DNA from: Drosophila persimilis
Lineage: Eukaryota; Arthropoda; Insecta; Diptera; Drosophilidae
Direction of reading: 5' to 3'
DNA length: 64,000 nucleotides
Assembly (NCBI RefSeq): GCF_003286085.1
Contig: NW_020825289.1
Coordinates: 3,286,001-3,350,000 of the forward strand
The position numbers were made by a program, and so were the translations under genes. Under the pieces are notes generated by a model, which saw only the letters and a program-made list of their open reading frames with translations, had not been told where the DNA came from and searched no databases. How positions within the stretch are numbered: position 1 is the stretch's first letter; each line of letters opens with the position of its first letter. Below, piece after piece: positions 50,511 through 62,326 of the stretch.

Positions 50511-50626
50511 CTGAATTCGATTGTACGTATACGCTCTGGATTGGATCTCACATCTCCCATTCGCCCACTTCGTACCAGTCCCATGCAAGATTATAATTTG
50601 CAGTTGCACTTGACCTTGGGCAGCGT

Positions 50627-50983
50627 CTAAAGACGGCAATTAAGCCGGAGTTTTGCAAGAACGACTTTCACAAAGCACTCACTCAACCAGCTCCATCTGA
50701 GGTCAACCGCCAGCAGGCCAACGCTTGGTCTGCCCAACCAGTACACTACGCGTGTTGTAAGCCAAGGGCGGAGCACGCCACATTCCGGTTGCATGACATA
50801 GAGCGGCACTCCGAGCTGATACTCGAAGTTCCTAGTTCCCCACCACACCACTCCCGATATTACAGCAAGATCAGGAATTTGCTCGAGCAAGAGAATGGCC
50901 TCAGCATCATTCCACTCACTTCTCACTTTTAGTTGCCTGGCAGAGGAAAACCAGCTCTTAAGCTCTGATTCTTTGACCAACAT
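50627..50983 (-). CDS. Uncertain ORF, 118 aa
   Basis: ATG 50983 to the stop at 50627 reads MLVKESELKSWFSSARQLKV with a later hydrophobic, Trp-rich part (LAVISGVVWWGTRNF, TTRVVYWLGRPSVGLLAVDL). It lies just downstream of the CPCFC gene on the same strand. Composition is protein-like but no family, promoter or splice support was found. It may be chance. Confidence 0.25.
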   Translation of the reverse strand: MLVKESELKSWFSSARQLKVRSEWNDAEAILLLEQIPDLAVISGVVWWGTRNFEYQLGVPLYVMQPECGVLRPWLTTRVVYWLGRPSVGLLAVDLRWSWLSECFVKVVLAKLRLNCRL

Positions 50984-51128
50984 GCATTTTATTCGGCGCC
51001 AACAACAGAATTTCAAATCAATTTTCACTAATTGAGAACATAGGGCGAAGCGTTAGGTTGGGGAAGCTGCGGGGAAGGGAGATAGAAACGATAGGGATAG
51101 AATAGAATCTTCATCACCCCAGATTGCT

Positions 51129-51702
51129 CTAGTGGCAATAGGGGAAGTTGGGGCACTCGTGTGGAGAAACTCCGGCCGGGTAAAGACGCTCTGTCCAGCC
51201 TGGCAGCGGAGGAGCCGCCACAGGACCGCCAGCGTGTCCGGCATTCACGTCGCAGTACGGATAGTTGGGGCAGGTCTGGGGATTGACACCAGCGGGATAT
51301 TTGTCTCCGCCTGCAGCAGGCGCAGGTGCCGAATTCCAAGAGGGCTGTGGTTGTGGCTGCCATTGCGGCTGCGGCTGCCACGTTTGAGGCTGCGGCTGCC
51401 ACTGGGGTTGCGGCTGCCACGTTTGCGGTTGTTGCTGCCATTGTGGCTGCGGCTGCCATTGATTCTGCGGAGCTCCCCACTGCGATTTGGGGCTGTGCAG
51501 TCGCTCGTTATCACAGATTGGGAAGCCGGGGCAGTCCTGCGGGTTCACGCCGGCCGGATACTGCGCTGCAGGTGGATGCTGGGGCTTGGCCAGAGCCAAA
51601 GCCAGACAGGAAGCGAACAGCTGAATGAGAGCCGAGATGATTGGTTGCTTCTTGGAAGAGGAGGTCTGGAGGCATGGACCCACTTACCAGCTTGAAGAAC
51701 AT
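51129..51702 (-). CDS. CPCFC-family cuticular protein, 168 aa
   Basis: Chitin-associated structural cuticle protein. Exons 51702-51688 (MFFKL) and 51620-51129 join in phase 0 to give MFFKLLFASCLALALA, a signal peptide. Three C-x5-C motifs define the CPCFC family: YPAGVNPQDCPGFPIC, YPAGVNPQTCPNYPYC and YPAGVSPHECPNFPYC. Between motifs one and two lies an insert of about 60 residues made of Gln/Trp/Pro repeats (QPQPQW, QPQTW). The last motif ends the protein one residue after its second Cys. A TATA box at 51864-51857 supports regulated expression, probably in epidermis during cuticle deposition. Confidence 0.9.
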
Positions 51703-51856
51703 CGGGACGAATGTTTGTGCGAGTGGCGCGAGATTGGCTTTGGCTGGCAGGGAATAATCCTTGACCAAATTGGACTATGAGTCGATAGCTTAAACTTCCA
51801 ATTAGGTTCTGTTCCTGGTCAGCGCTGCACTGTTGCTGCGGTGAGCAGCCATCAGG

Positions 51857-51864
51857 CTTATATA
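51857..51864 (-). promoter_or_regulatory. TATA box of the CPCFC gene
   Basis: TATATAAG on the minus strand, 155 bp upstream of the ATG at 51702. The next 120 bp upstream are rich in GAGACTGAGAC-type repeats (51893-51950). Confidence 0.65.
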
Positions 51865-51869
51865 GCGGA

Positions 51870-54050
51870 TGCTGGTGCAGGCTAGAACCGAGTCGAGTCT
51901 GGTCTCACTCTCAGTCTCAGTCTCTCGGTCTGAATCGGTTTCACTTTCATTGGCGGCTCGTAGCGGCCGTGGCAATTGCTGGGGCTGTGGTTGTTGCTTT
52001 TGTAGTTGACTGATCTCGCGCATATTTTACTTGATTGGCCCAACAGATTATTATGAGTCTTTGTTGCAGAGCGCGAACAAATAAATCGAACGGGGCCGGC
52101 TGGAGGTACGTACCGCCGAATCGAGAGACGGACATGCATGCAGTATGCAGGTAATGTGCTTAAGCACTCACTGTGCGAACACATACTTGTGCAGACAAAC
52201 TTCTACGAATAGCATAGATATATTGTATGAAGGAATGGTGTATATATTGCATGTATGTATATAATATATACATACATAGGTATGAATATCGAGTTACAGA
52301 CATGCCGTCATTAGCAATGAACTAAGCCCCAACTTGCCGTTTGGCCAAAAGAAATCTCTGGGCTGGTTTTGTATTTTGACAACTGCGCGTTGGCGTATGG
52401 CCAATTTTCAATTGCCATTTGCCAGTCGCTGTTGTTTCTACTTTTATTACCGGCCCTTGTCTCGCCTCTGCCTATGTTGGGGATCAGTTCGTGAATCACT
52501 TTATTCAGAGCTTTTCGGATAGGATCGTGTAAGAGGCCATCGCCTTGGCATGCCACATGCTGCCGACGCCTGCCTGCCTGCCCGGAAGGCAGTGCCAGCA
52601 GCCCATGTCATTGGAAACTGGTTTCAGTGCAGCGAACTTGCACTAGATCTTACTTCTCGTTTAATGCATAATACACGTATTCGAGAGGTGGCCTGAGGTT
52701 CACTTCTATGCTAGGGTTGGGCGATATGTGGCTATACTCTGGCTATATGATATGAAATTTGCAAGTATGTACATGTCCTGCATATGCGTTGATTTCAATA
52801 ATGGATTTGAATTCAAGACCTTTTCCCTTACTTGTTCTTCCATCCCTAGTCTTGTTTTCCTTTCGCCTTTGGCAATTCTGTCTTCCATAACCCGTTATTC
52901 TGTCGGCGTTGGAACGGATTTCTATTCCACAAACGCATGCGCAGCGCCAGTCCACTCGAACCGCGGAAGTGGAGGTGGAATCAACTTACGCACCAACGCG
53001 CGCGGCGACTTCCTGGGCTGGCTACGTCACAGACACAGAGCCGATGCAGAATTCGATGGAAAACTCAATTACATGGCATGAAAACCCCAGTGCCACACAA
53101 ATTATGAGCTAATCAGGCAGCACCCATTGCCCCAGGTCGCAGCAACACGACACACAAGCACATGTGTGCATGAACATGTTATAAAGACGGACGTGGACAG
53201 GCGGACGTGCCCAATTGTTGGCAACAGTGTAACAGATTTAGTTTAATTCTTATAATTTGTGCTTGCCGTCAGCCATTGCCAGGAATTTGCGCGGGCGCGG
53301 CACAGCGTAGCCAGTCCAGTCCAGTCTAGTCCCGCAATCGCCGCCTGCCTGTTCTGCTCTACAACTTGTAGGTGGTCGACGCTGGTATGGCTAATGCGTT
53401 GTGGTACGTTGCTCCAACGCCAGCCGATCGATCTCGTTAGCCTTGATCAATGGCCCGGAAAAAATAGAATAGAGAAAAATAAAAGCCAGCGAAATTCAAA
53501 TGGTTGACCGTTCGCAAAGTGCAGTCTTTGTAGCCAGTCTCCAGCGCGGCATAGCCCTGGCTGGACCAAAAGCATCCATGTGTTTGTTCTCGCGCTTGTA
53601 AGCTGATATTGGCTGGTGCTGGTGCTAATGCTGCTGCTACTGCTGGGTATATCGCGACTGTTTTCAAGTTTTCCTTTTTTGTCACCCGGCGCGTTTTAAA
53701 TTATTATGCCATTAGTTGTCGCCTTATTTTTGTCAAGATTTTAATTATCTATTTCCTTCTAAGCTGACAGCTCCAGTGCGAGCTCGGGGTGTGGTGCCAG
53801 CCAAATGCATAGGTGGGTGGCGTGGCCGCTTGGTTTATTACCATTAGAGAAAGCGGCTGAAAGGAGCTTTAGATGCGACTTGCAAAAAATGTAGTCAGTT
53901 CAATATCTGCAATTTGACATTTTTTTTTCAGGCTAACAGAAGTAAATCTTTCCATTTTTCTTACCAACAAAGTGTTAAATTAGTAAACTATTAAGCAAAC
54001 AATGTAAAAACTTTGCTCAACTCGCGCCTAAAGCTGATGAGGGCGATCGT
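51870..54050. other. Intergenic, nothing recognised
   Basis: No supported gene. Microsatellite-like TATGTATGTATA sequence at 52230-52285. Short ORFs at 52728-53112 and 53259-53685 have no features of real genes. Confidence 0.45.
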
Positions 54051-55579
54051 TTAGGAGCTTGATGCTTCTTCGGCTTTGCCGTCGCAAGCTCCAGCAGCTT
54101 CTTCAGCTTCGGCTTTGCTGTCGACCTCGACCACTCCAGCAGCTTCCTCAGCTACAGCCTCAGTAGTTTCAGTCTCCATTGCTCCTATTTCGGTCACAGT
54201 TGCTGCACTTTGGGCACTGGGATTGGCCTCAACATCCTCCTTATCAATGTCATCCGAAGGCTCATCTTGTAACAAAGCCCGGCGCGACAGTTGCTCCTTA
54301 TCTGAAAGATAAGTGGAAGTGGAAGTGGAAGAAGTGGAAAATGCAATAATTTCGCTACCAGAGTCGTAGTCATCTGATGAATCGCTGCCGGAGCTATCGA
54401 TGCGATTGTTTGAAGGTGGTGTTTGCTGATTTAGTGAGAGTCGAGGAGCCACTGGTCGCTTCTTGCGCGCTGGGTTCAAAGCATTGCAAAAGGCACAACG
54501 AAATGAAGTGAAAACATATTCATCCTCCGGCAGCATACCTATTGGAGGAGCAACACAATTCGACAGTAGAGTGTCGGACGTAACACATCAATTCAATTCT
54601 CACCGTTATGGCCATCGCACTCTTTGCAGATCATGCCGTAGCGAATCGGAGTGTCTCCTACAATAAAGTCTACAATACGGTCCACTGCGCTACGTGACCG
54701 GTTCTGATCTACCACTGGAAAAGGCGTACGCCGACGCAGTTCCTGCACTGCGCCCACATTCGGAGATGCTGACGTCATCGACTGTGTCGAGCTGTTTAGA
54801 TTGTTGTTGTTGACGTTGCGGTAGACGCTGCTATACGGAGTCAACAATCTCTGCTGCGTACTGGCTCCTGGCAGTCTTGCTGCAGGTTGTGGCGTTCGTT
54901 GAGGCTGCATTGCGGGGGAACGACTAAACGACTGGTTTAACTTCCTGTCCCCGAAGCGTTCCAGGAGATTCACTGCCACCTGTTAAAGAAAAGAACGAAT
55001 AAGACAAGCAATTGACATCCAGTGGCCATATTGGTCTGCACTACCTTGTAGGTCTCTTTGTCCATGACCTGCTCTAATATCTTTTTCTTCTTCTCCTTCA
55101 GCTGGGCTAGCTTATCGCCATTTTTGTTGAGCTTGCGCTGAAAGTACCACGTAAACATCTGCCGCATGAAGACGATGCTAGAGTGCAAAAAATCAGAGAT
55201 TTGAGTTGGCGCGTCATTTCTGTGATATCATCAAATCACTGCATTACTCACATAACGGGGAACAGGAGCAGCGGTACCAAGTACACGATGCGCTCTTTCC
55301 ATGTCGGTGGAAAGTAAAAGCAACACCATAATCCAAAACCAACGATGTATGCGCCAATTGTGATTCCTAGAAAGTTCGTGACGAAGCTCCGCTTCCTCTC
55401 TTGAGTATTTATCATGTATTTCTCCAGGTCTTTGATCTGTACTTGCAGGGCCTCCAGAACCTCCTCCGTTGATTTTTCCTTCTATAATTAGAATCATGGG
55501 CACGTCATATTTTAATATGCATGCAAAAAGTTTGTTTTGCCCAAATACGAACCCGAAATTTCGACAAAACGAATCCCAT
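54051..55579 (-). CDS. Lnpk: Lunapark, ER three-way-junction protein, 417 aa
   Basis: Stabilises three-way junctions of the tubular endoplasmic reticulum. Five exons: 55579-55553, 55481-55252, 55177-55045, 54979-54604, 54538-54051, phases consistent, 417 residues. Exon 1 encodes MGFVLSKFR, matching the family's short cytosolic start. Two closely spaced membrane segments follow (about residues 45-65 and 75-95), with coiled-coil sequence before and after (KEKSTEEVLEALQVQI; LKEKKKKILEQVMDKETYK). The C-terminal Lunapark zinc ribbon is split across exons 4 and 5: MICKECDGHNG, then FRCAFCNALNPARKKRP. A long acidic Ser/Ala/Glu tail ends the protein. No disruption seen. Confidence 0.95.
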
Positions 55580-55696
55580 CTTGGAGTTTTCGATTTTTAA
55601 CTGGACGTGCTCAAACTTTAAACATTTATTTTTATATTTTGCTATTAAACTGCCCGCCGCCTTGCAATTATTTTTTGTTTGTTGTTGGTAATATTT

Positions 55697-55770
55697 ATGT
55701 ATAAAATATACGGTCTGACCCTCACAAATATACCGAAAATACGTCACATTTTCAAAATATACCGATACAA
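55697..55770 (-). promoter_or_regulatory. Lunapark upstream module with ATATACC array
   Basis: About 120 bp upstream of the ATG, plus-strand AAAATATACGGTCTGACCCTC is followed by AAATATACCGAAAATAC and AAAATATACCGATAC. In gene direction these are GGTATATTT units upstream of a GGTCAGACCGTATA box, the same order as at Prp8. Confidence 0.55.
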
Positions 55771-56989
55771 CATTTTTTTTAGTATTAGTCGAATTTTTCT
55801 TTAACTGAGATCATTATTTCTGTTCGGTCCAATATTAGCCAAAAAGTCAGTGGTGCACCAGTGATACCTATACCCTATACCCTATATTATTGCTGCAGTC
55901 TATGCAGCCGTTCTCTCTCTCTTCCTTCGCTTTCGCCCTCGTTCTTTCAGAGCCCCGGGCACGGGCAATTCCAGCAGCCTGGACGATTGATCTATCGTAA
56001 CGAAATATAAATTTTCTACTTTTGAAATCCGCCAAATTTTGATTTCTCGGCCTCCAATCAAGTCCAAATCGTTAAAAAGCTGTGCAGAACACATCATATG
56101 CAAGCACAATTTTTTTTTAGTTTTCCCGGGTTTTTTGATTTTTGTTATCCATTTTCGATCAGGTTTTTTGATTTTTGACCATCTGAATGTATGTATTAAA
56201 AGAAAATAAATGCTTTGTGACCTGTGAATATACATGTTGTATTGCTAACTTCTGCTTGAAACTAACAGCCTTTCTAGAACCCTATATGTGAGATAATTTC
56301 ATCTTCTGTAGAGTAAAAAGTACTATGGCACATGTCGGCCAGTAAATAATTTATACTTGTGTGAAAATATGATTCGTCCTTTTTGTAAATTTCCCAACAT
56401 TAGCTGCCCTGAGCCGCTTGTTCTGACTTTGAAGTTTTTTTAGGATCATGTGGGCTGGCAGGCGCACGCCATGACGAAAAATCCATTTCAAGCTAACTTT
56501 CAGCACTGATCGAGTTCATTTTTTAAATGTTATTCAAAAATCATACTGAACTGCAGTAGGGCCTTTTTATTTTCATTTTCCGCTTAAAAAATTTCGCAAC
56601 AAAAATTTCAAAAATATTTGTATCTGCGTTCTGCGGGCAATATAAGAATATTTTATATGCATATTTTCATATTTTAACACGTTACTAAAATGCCAACATG
56701 CCGTTTTTGTTTGTTTGAGCCTTGATCAATCGCTAGACAGGAAAAGTGTTTTTAATCATATTAGTGACCACAGTTGATATACAATTATTAACATTTTTTG
56801 TTGCAGCAACATGTTCTTACTTGATCATTCAGCACAAAAGTTGCCTCAACATTCATTTGTATGGACCAGACAGGCAACATTCTGAATACCCTGTGGAAAA
56901 GGATTTTATATAATTGCGGAAATGTTTGTCATCCCACGCTCTCATGAATTGACGTGACAACATTGCGATTTTTTTTTTTTTAACTTGTT
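55771..56989. other. Intergenic, nothing recognised
   Basis: The minus-strand ORF at 55900-56235 is basic and low-complexity, with no promoter or family match. T-runs and A-runs are common. Confidence 0.4.
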
Positions 56990-57265
56990 TGTAAATTTAT
57001 TCATCAATGGGATAAAACTATGTGGACAGGGCTGGGGGTTTTAGTAAGCCAGTATTATTCAACGGAATATCAAAATTGAGCAATATTAACGATTCTCTCT
57101 TAAGTTTTTTTTTGTTTCACCTTTTTTGCTAAAACCTTTTCTTAGGCTAATCCAATAATAGCACGTAGTTTAAATAAACCAGTTAAGTAAAAAATATGTT
57201 TATTAATTGGATCAAATTATGTGGGGCTAGCTAGTAATATTCGATGGAATATCAAAAGCGAGGAA
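56990..57265 (-). repeat. Dispersed AT-rich repeat units, inverted
   Basis: Two inverted units of the family at 3.3-4.1 kb (56990-57075 and 57120-57260), recognised by CATCAATGGGATAAAACTATGT and AATTGGATCAAATTATGTGG. Confidence 0.6.
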
Positions 57266-57284
57266 TATGTATATAGAATGTATA

Positions 57285-57355
57285 TATACGGTATATTTTA
57301 AAAATGGAACGGTATATTTTGGTATATTTCTTTGAGTCAGACCGTACATTTTGAC
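57285..57355 (+). promoter_or_regulatory. AGGF1 upstream module with GGTATATTT array
   Basis: In gene direction: CGGTATATTTTAAAAATGG, ACGGTATATTTTGGTATATT, then GAGTCAGACCGTACATTTTG, about 135 bp upstream of the ATG. Same elements and order as at Prp8, CCT5 and Lunapark. Confidence 0.55.
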
Positions 57356-57485
57356 ATCATCGACGAAATTTATGTTTTGTTTTGCTATAACTTGTTATAT
57401 CAAGTGCATCAAAATCGAATATTTCTCTGACCTGGCAATTTACACCTTCATAGGAAGCCCCCCAAAAAAATTATAAATACAAAAA

Positions 57486-60400
57486 ATGTCTGTGGCGGCG
57501 GAGGCAGCGGCTGGGGAAGATTCTAGTGAAGCTGCTTCAGAGCATGATTTTATACAGTTGAAGAGCATGCAGGATGTGGAGGCCTGCGATCAGCGGCAAT
57601 TATACCAGTACATTGAAAAACTACATGGAATTATCCGAAAATACGACACTAGGCTTGCGGCCAACAAACAAAAGCTGAAACAAGTAAAAAGTACATTTCA
57701 TAGTGCATATAGTATGTATTAATAATTATGATTTTCAGACACAGCTGAGCCAGGAGAAGAAACTATCTCATACAGCCCTACAGTCTAGCATCGATTCAGA
57801 CGAGGAAGAAGTTCCTGGCAAAAGTGAAAAAAAGGAGACTGCCGCAGAATGTAAGTTCCAGGAATGAGCCAATTTTTTATTCTATCACTTCGTTTTACTG
57901 GCGACAGCGGCGACAAGAGCCGCACCACGCCCCGAACCATCCTCCGATAGCATAATATCAAACTCCTTGTCCGACTTCACCAGCTTGTGCATTGTATTGC
58001 GCATGTAGGCGTCAAATTTAGGATGGTACCTGTACACGGAGCCGTCCATGCCAACAACAACTCTGCGGTCTGAAATTCTGTTGATCAGGCCACTGACGCC
58101 AATGGCCACCAAGGTGGCCGCCCGCTTGGACACACACTCGCAGATGTACTTGATTTTCTGGCAGTCTTCGACTGAGGCCTTCTCCAGCCCAAAAAGCTCC
58201 GTGATAATAGTTCTTGTTTTCGAAAATTCTGGAAAAGAATCCGACTCAATCTCGGATATGAATCGTGTTTCAAAGACGTCTTCATTTTTTTGCAACGCGG
58301 TGGCAAAATGTTCCCGTCGATTGCTTAACTTGAATATGACTTTGCTCTGCATGGCGCGCATCAGTATTAAACGAACTAATCTTCCCAGATACATGCCGGA
58401 AGTCATTTTTTCAAATAATTGCTCCGACTTGTTGATTGACGTATCGTCCACCTCGCGGTCATATTCGGTGCGCACAAAATCCAGTTGGCCGCTCTCACCA
58501 AAGGCTCCCCACTCTGCATTGACCAGGACGTCTTTCTGGTTTCGTTTGAAGTCCGCGTGCAGAAGATCCACGTTCGCTACGTCTTCGACGTAGCAGGCGT
58601 TGCAGCCAGTTCCCACGATAACGCCTATACGACAGTCAGCATTTCGGTGTGCGCAGGACATGAGAGTGCCTGTGGTATCGTTGAGTATGGCCACGACGGC
58701 AATTTCCGCATCGCCCCGTCGCTGGATGGCCTCATGCAGCAAACGACCAACGTCTTCGCCTTCCACACCCGGACAGCCAAAGCCCTTTGTCCAGCGCGTC
58801 AAAATGGCCTCCTTGAGACCTTTCTGTTCGCAGGGAAACGAAAAGGTGAAACCTAGTGGGAGATGGGAATTTCGCATTTCATGCTTTTCCACAAATCTGG
58901 CGAGACAGTCAGCGATGTGATCGAATAACTCGACGCCAGGGCCAACCATCAAATCCTTCGGAACTGCATATATCTGGGACTCCACCATGGCGTCGTGGTG
59001 ACCTTTGAGGGAAACAAGCAGCACCCGGAAGTTTGTTCCACCCAAGTCCAGCGCGAGATACTTCCCCATCTCGTCGCCCGTCGGCAAGTCTTGCACATAA
59101 GTCGGAAAACACTTGGTGTTGGCTAGTGCATGTGTGGACCGCTTCAAGCCCTTTGATATTTCCGCACAGAATCGACTGTACACCTCTTGAACCTGGTAGT
59201 CACTCAGCACAAAGGCTTGCATAAGTTCTCGCACCTCCACATCCATCATTTTGATTCGGCTAATCTGGGCTCTGGGTCCAACCGCTTGTCTCGAACGATG
59301 AGTAACGACTAACCCACCAGGCGCCTTGACAGCACACCTCGATTCGCACTATTCCCCGATAAGAGTTGCTCACTTTTCGCAATGCAATTCCGTCAGACGT
59401 AGACATAACTGCACAATCTGCAGCAGGCGTTTAGTAGCAAATTAAAAACAAAAACACTTAGGTAGCAAGATCAGCTGAATCCGAATTTGAATCTGAATCT
59501 GAATCTACAACTGCGCGATGTATGCTAATCGCTCGGACTGGAATACTGTCTATCAATTGCTGGCAATAGCTCCCGATTTGCCGACCTACGTTGCAACAGA
59601 CTTTATGACGCATATTATTATTCTGCATAATAGGAAACAAGATAGACTTCACCTTCTCTTAAATTTCTGTAAAAAACCAAATGATTTACACATGTGACTG
59701 GTCATTGGCTGACCTTATCAACACTCTTTTTGACACTTCATGCTCCTCCACCTGCCTGCACGAGGTTAGGGCTATCCCAGTATGCTTTTCCAAGGAGTAG
59801 GTACAATTTTCACGATCCATCCACCCACTGCCGCTATCAACGGGGCCCCAGGCCTGATCATAATCAGGCCGGATCAGGCTTGTTAGTGCCTGAGATTAGC
59901 GCTGCTACCCTGAGATCCCATTTTTCCGTTTATTGCAAAGCTGCTTGAAAGTTGCGCAAGTGGACGGATGTGGGGGTGTATACGATTTATGGCCTAGTGG
60001 CTATGGGCGATAAGTTAGCTAAGGCGCAGTGTCCCTTGCAATGTGTTGTGACATGGCGTTATAGCGGTTGTTGTGTCATTTTCAGTTTCGGCAACAGACG
60101 CCTTCAGCTTTGTGGACGAGATGCGCCAGGCGGCCAAGCATGCGGAGAACCTAAACAACTTCGTGTATGAGCCGACGTCGGGAATGTACTACGATCCGAA
60201 GACAGGCTACTACTACAACGCGGTAAATATGCAATAAACAACGAATGTAATCTTTATGACGTCCCGTTCCGCTGCGTTCTGTTGTGTGCAGCAAGTTGTG
60301 CTGTGACATTCAGAGGTTATCGCTCTGATGGACCTAAGTAGATCGTGGGCACGAATTTTTTTTAACCCGCTCTTTGTTTCTCTTTCTCCCAGGAGTACGA

Positions 60401-62326
60401 TCTGTACTACGATGGCAACACAGGCTGCTACTACAGCTACGATCACGGCAAAGACTCGTACGAGTTTCATTCGCAGGCTCAGGTGCAGGTGAGCGGGTGT
60501 GGACATCCCACTGGCGCCCACATAATTAACCGATGTTCTTCTTCTCCTCGGTGCCCAGCACTTGAACCCCTGCGCATATAGTAGACTTTTAAAGGGTTTT
60601 CACAAACTGAGCATAGACCGAATGCGTAGCAATGCATTAGGTAAGAACTAAGACCCAGAACTTTCGATAAAAACGCGGATTTCTTTTCTTCACTGGTTGC
60701 AGGCGAACGACGCAGCTAAGCCCGGATCGGAGCCGGCGAGGCACGAGGACGATGAGGATGATGAGGTGGAGTTCGACGAACTCGGAGGCGTCATAACGGA
60801 CACAGCAACGCTGCAAAAGATTAAAACCGAAAAGCAGAAGCTTAAAGAACGAGCCGAAAAGTCCAAGCGCAGGGCGAAGAAGAAGAAGAACAAGAAGCAC
60901 AGTAAGAAGAAGAACAAGAAGGAGCGTTGCCGCAAACCGAAAAGGAAACGTCGCAATGCCGATGATAACGGCGACGCCGAAGACGGCGAGCTGTCCGAGT
61001 CAAGCGACTCCAGTTCCAGCTCCAACTCCAGCGACAACGATAGCAGCAGTAGCGCCAGTGAAGACGACGGCAGTGTTCCCGTCTTCAAGGCTGCTGGACG
61101 CTTTCAAGGTGTTTAAGAGATCCGATCCGCATTTTTATCTCGCCTTCTGTAATGGTCGTTCTACAGACTTTTAATACAATACACCTCTCCCTCTGTTCTC
61201 CCAACATGTATAGACATCGCCAAGAAGTATCCGCCCTCGCTGCGCATCATTGTTCAGGAGACAAACGTGGAGGAGTTACTGGTCGGAAGCCTTCATTTGA
61301 TCACATATAAGGGTGGATCGCTAGGTCGCGAGGGCGAGCATGATGTCATCATACCAGATGTGAACGTGAGCAAGAGTCATTTGGAATTCTACTACGAGGC
61401 CAAGTCGGGAATTTATAGATGTCGTGACCTTGGCTCCCGGAATGGCACCGTACTCAATGGCATGCGCATGGCGAGCGATCCGATGGATCTGGTACACGGG
61501 AGTGTTGTCACCATTGGACAGACTAAGCTCTTGTGTCATGTGCACGAGGGTAACAGCACGTGCGGACTATGCGAGCCGGGTCTGTTGATAGAGACGCAAG
61601 CGCCAGTGTCAGCAACAGCGTTGTCATCAACTGCGACGGTATTGTCTCACAAGGAGCAGCTGAAGAAGCTGCAAAAGAAGTACGGTCTGGAAAATGAGAG
61701 TGAGTAGTAGCCGTCGCAACGTAACTAGCTTCGACGTGTGTTTTCTTACCAGGAACGCATTTCCTTTATCCTCTTATCGGTTTATAGAATTTGTTGAAGC
61801 TAGTGGCAATGGACAGCAGAAACCAAACTACAATGATCGTGCGGCAACGCGGCGCGTCAACGTGGGAAGCAGTACGGACAAGGAGAAGACAGAGGTGGCG
61901 TGTGTGCATACGTAAGTGCCCGAAAGCTCGAAAGTTTCTTGCTCAGTAGTTACCGTTAACGCTTCGTAAAACCTACATTCGCAGGGAGATTGCCAGCTCA
62001 AACAAAGGGTTCAAGATGTTGAGCAAGCTTGGGTGGCAGAAGGGCAATACCCTGGGAAAGACCAACGCCAGTGCAGGCTTACTGACACCGGTAAACATGA
62101 TGTTACAGCCCACATAATGGTCATATAACTAAGTTACCTAATATTTTATGATTTGCTTCGATAGATTAATGTGGTGGCCAACGAGGGAACCAGCGGCTTA
62201 GGGAGGGGTGAAACTATCAGCGCTTCCAGGCCCGTGGACAAACGGAAGATGGCCAATTTAAAGATTACCCAGGCTCGCTATCAGCGAGCCAACGACATAT
62301 TCGAACTGTCCGGCGAGAGCGATTGA
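57486..62326 (+). CDS. AGGF1 homologue (OCRE, FHA and G-patch protein), 608 aa
   Basis: Nuclear RNA-processing type protein; the human homologue AGGF1 is an angiogenic factor. Nine exons: 57486-57683, 57739-57850, 60086-60222, 60393-60488, 60703-61108, 61214-61699, 61788-61911, 61985-62090, 62165-62326, phases consistent. The order is an N-terminal coiled coil (residues 30-70), then an OCRE domain (about 129-181; FVYEPTSGMYYDPKTGYYYN, YDLYYDGNTGCYYSYD). A Lys-rich then Ser/Asp-rich low-complexity region follows, then an FHA domain (about 345-415; GGSLGRE, SKSHL, GSRNGT) and a G-patch (about 526-570; KMLSKLGWQKGNTLGK). The 2.2-kb second intron holds Hex-C on the other strand. I recall the D. 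melanogaster gene as CG8079. Confidence 0.93.
57876..57881 (-). terminator. Polyadenylation signal of Hex-C
   Basis: AATAAA on the minus strand begins three nucleotides after the Hex-C stop codon (TGA 57887-57885). Cleavage 10-30 nt further on would fall at about 57850-57865, at the edge of AGGF1 exon 2. Confidence 0.7.
57885..59249 (-). CDS. Hex-C: Hexokinase C
   Basis: Phosphorylates glucose and related hexoses with ATP, the entry step of glycolysis; in D. melanogaster Hex-C acts mainly in fat body and gut. A single exon, 454 codons, from ATG 59249 (MMDVEVRELMQAFVLSD). The phosphate-binding motif LDLGGTNFRV is at residues 67-76 and the catalytic Asp191 lies in ILNDTTGTLMSC. GTGCN at 213-217 and DGSVYRYHP/EDGSGRGAAL near the C-terminus complete the hexokinase fold. 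There is no N-terminal mitochondrial-binding helix of the type-I kind. It lies wholly inside the second intron of the AGGF1 homologue, on the opposite strand, and needs no splicing of its coding part. Confidence 0.97.
   Translation of the reverse strand: MMDVEVRELMQAFVLSDYQVQEVYSRFCAEISKGLKRSTHALANTKCFPTYVQDLPTGDEMGKYLALDLGGTNFRVLLVSLKGHHDAMVESQIYAVPKDLMVGPGVELFDHIADCLARFVEKHEMRNSHLPLGFTFSFPCEQKGLKEAILTRWTKGFGCPGVEGEDVGRLLHEAIQRRGDAEIAVVAILNDTTGTLMSCAHRNADCRIGVIVGTGCNACYVEDVANVDLLHADFKRNQKDVLVNAEWGAFGESGQLDFVRTEYDREVDDTSINKSEQLFEKMTSGMYLGRLVRLILMRAMQSKVIFKLSNRREHFATALQKNEDVFETRFISEIESDSFPEFSKTRTIITELFGLEKASVEDCQKIKYICECVSKRAATLVAIGVSGLINRISDRRVVVGMDGSVYRYHPKFDAYMRNTMHKLVKSDKEFDIMLSEDGSGRGAALVAAVASKTK
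59250..60085. other. Hex-C upstream region inside the AGGF1 intron
   Basis: No coding exon of AGGF1 here. GAATCTGAATCTGAATC repeat-like sequence lies at 59478-59505. Hex-C promoter elements must be in this interval; no clear TATA was seen. Confidence 0.45.

Noticed and set aside
51132..51695. 187-codon plus-strand frame over the CPCFC gene
   Set aside because: Leu/Arg-rich shadow of the Gln/Trp/Pro repeats; no start or promoter on that strand.
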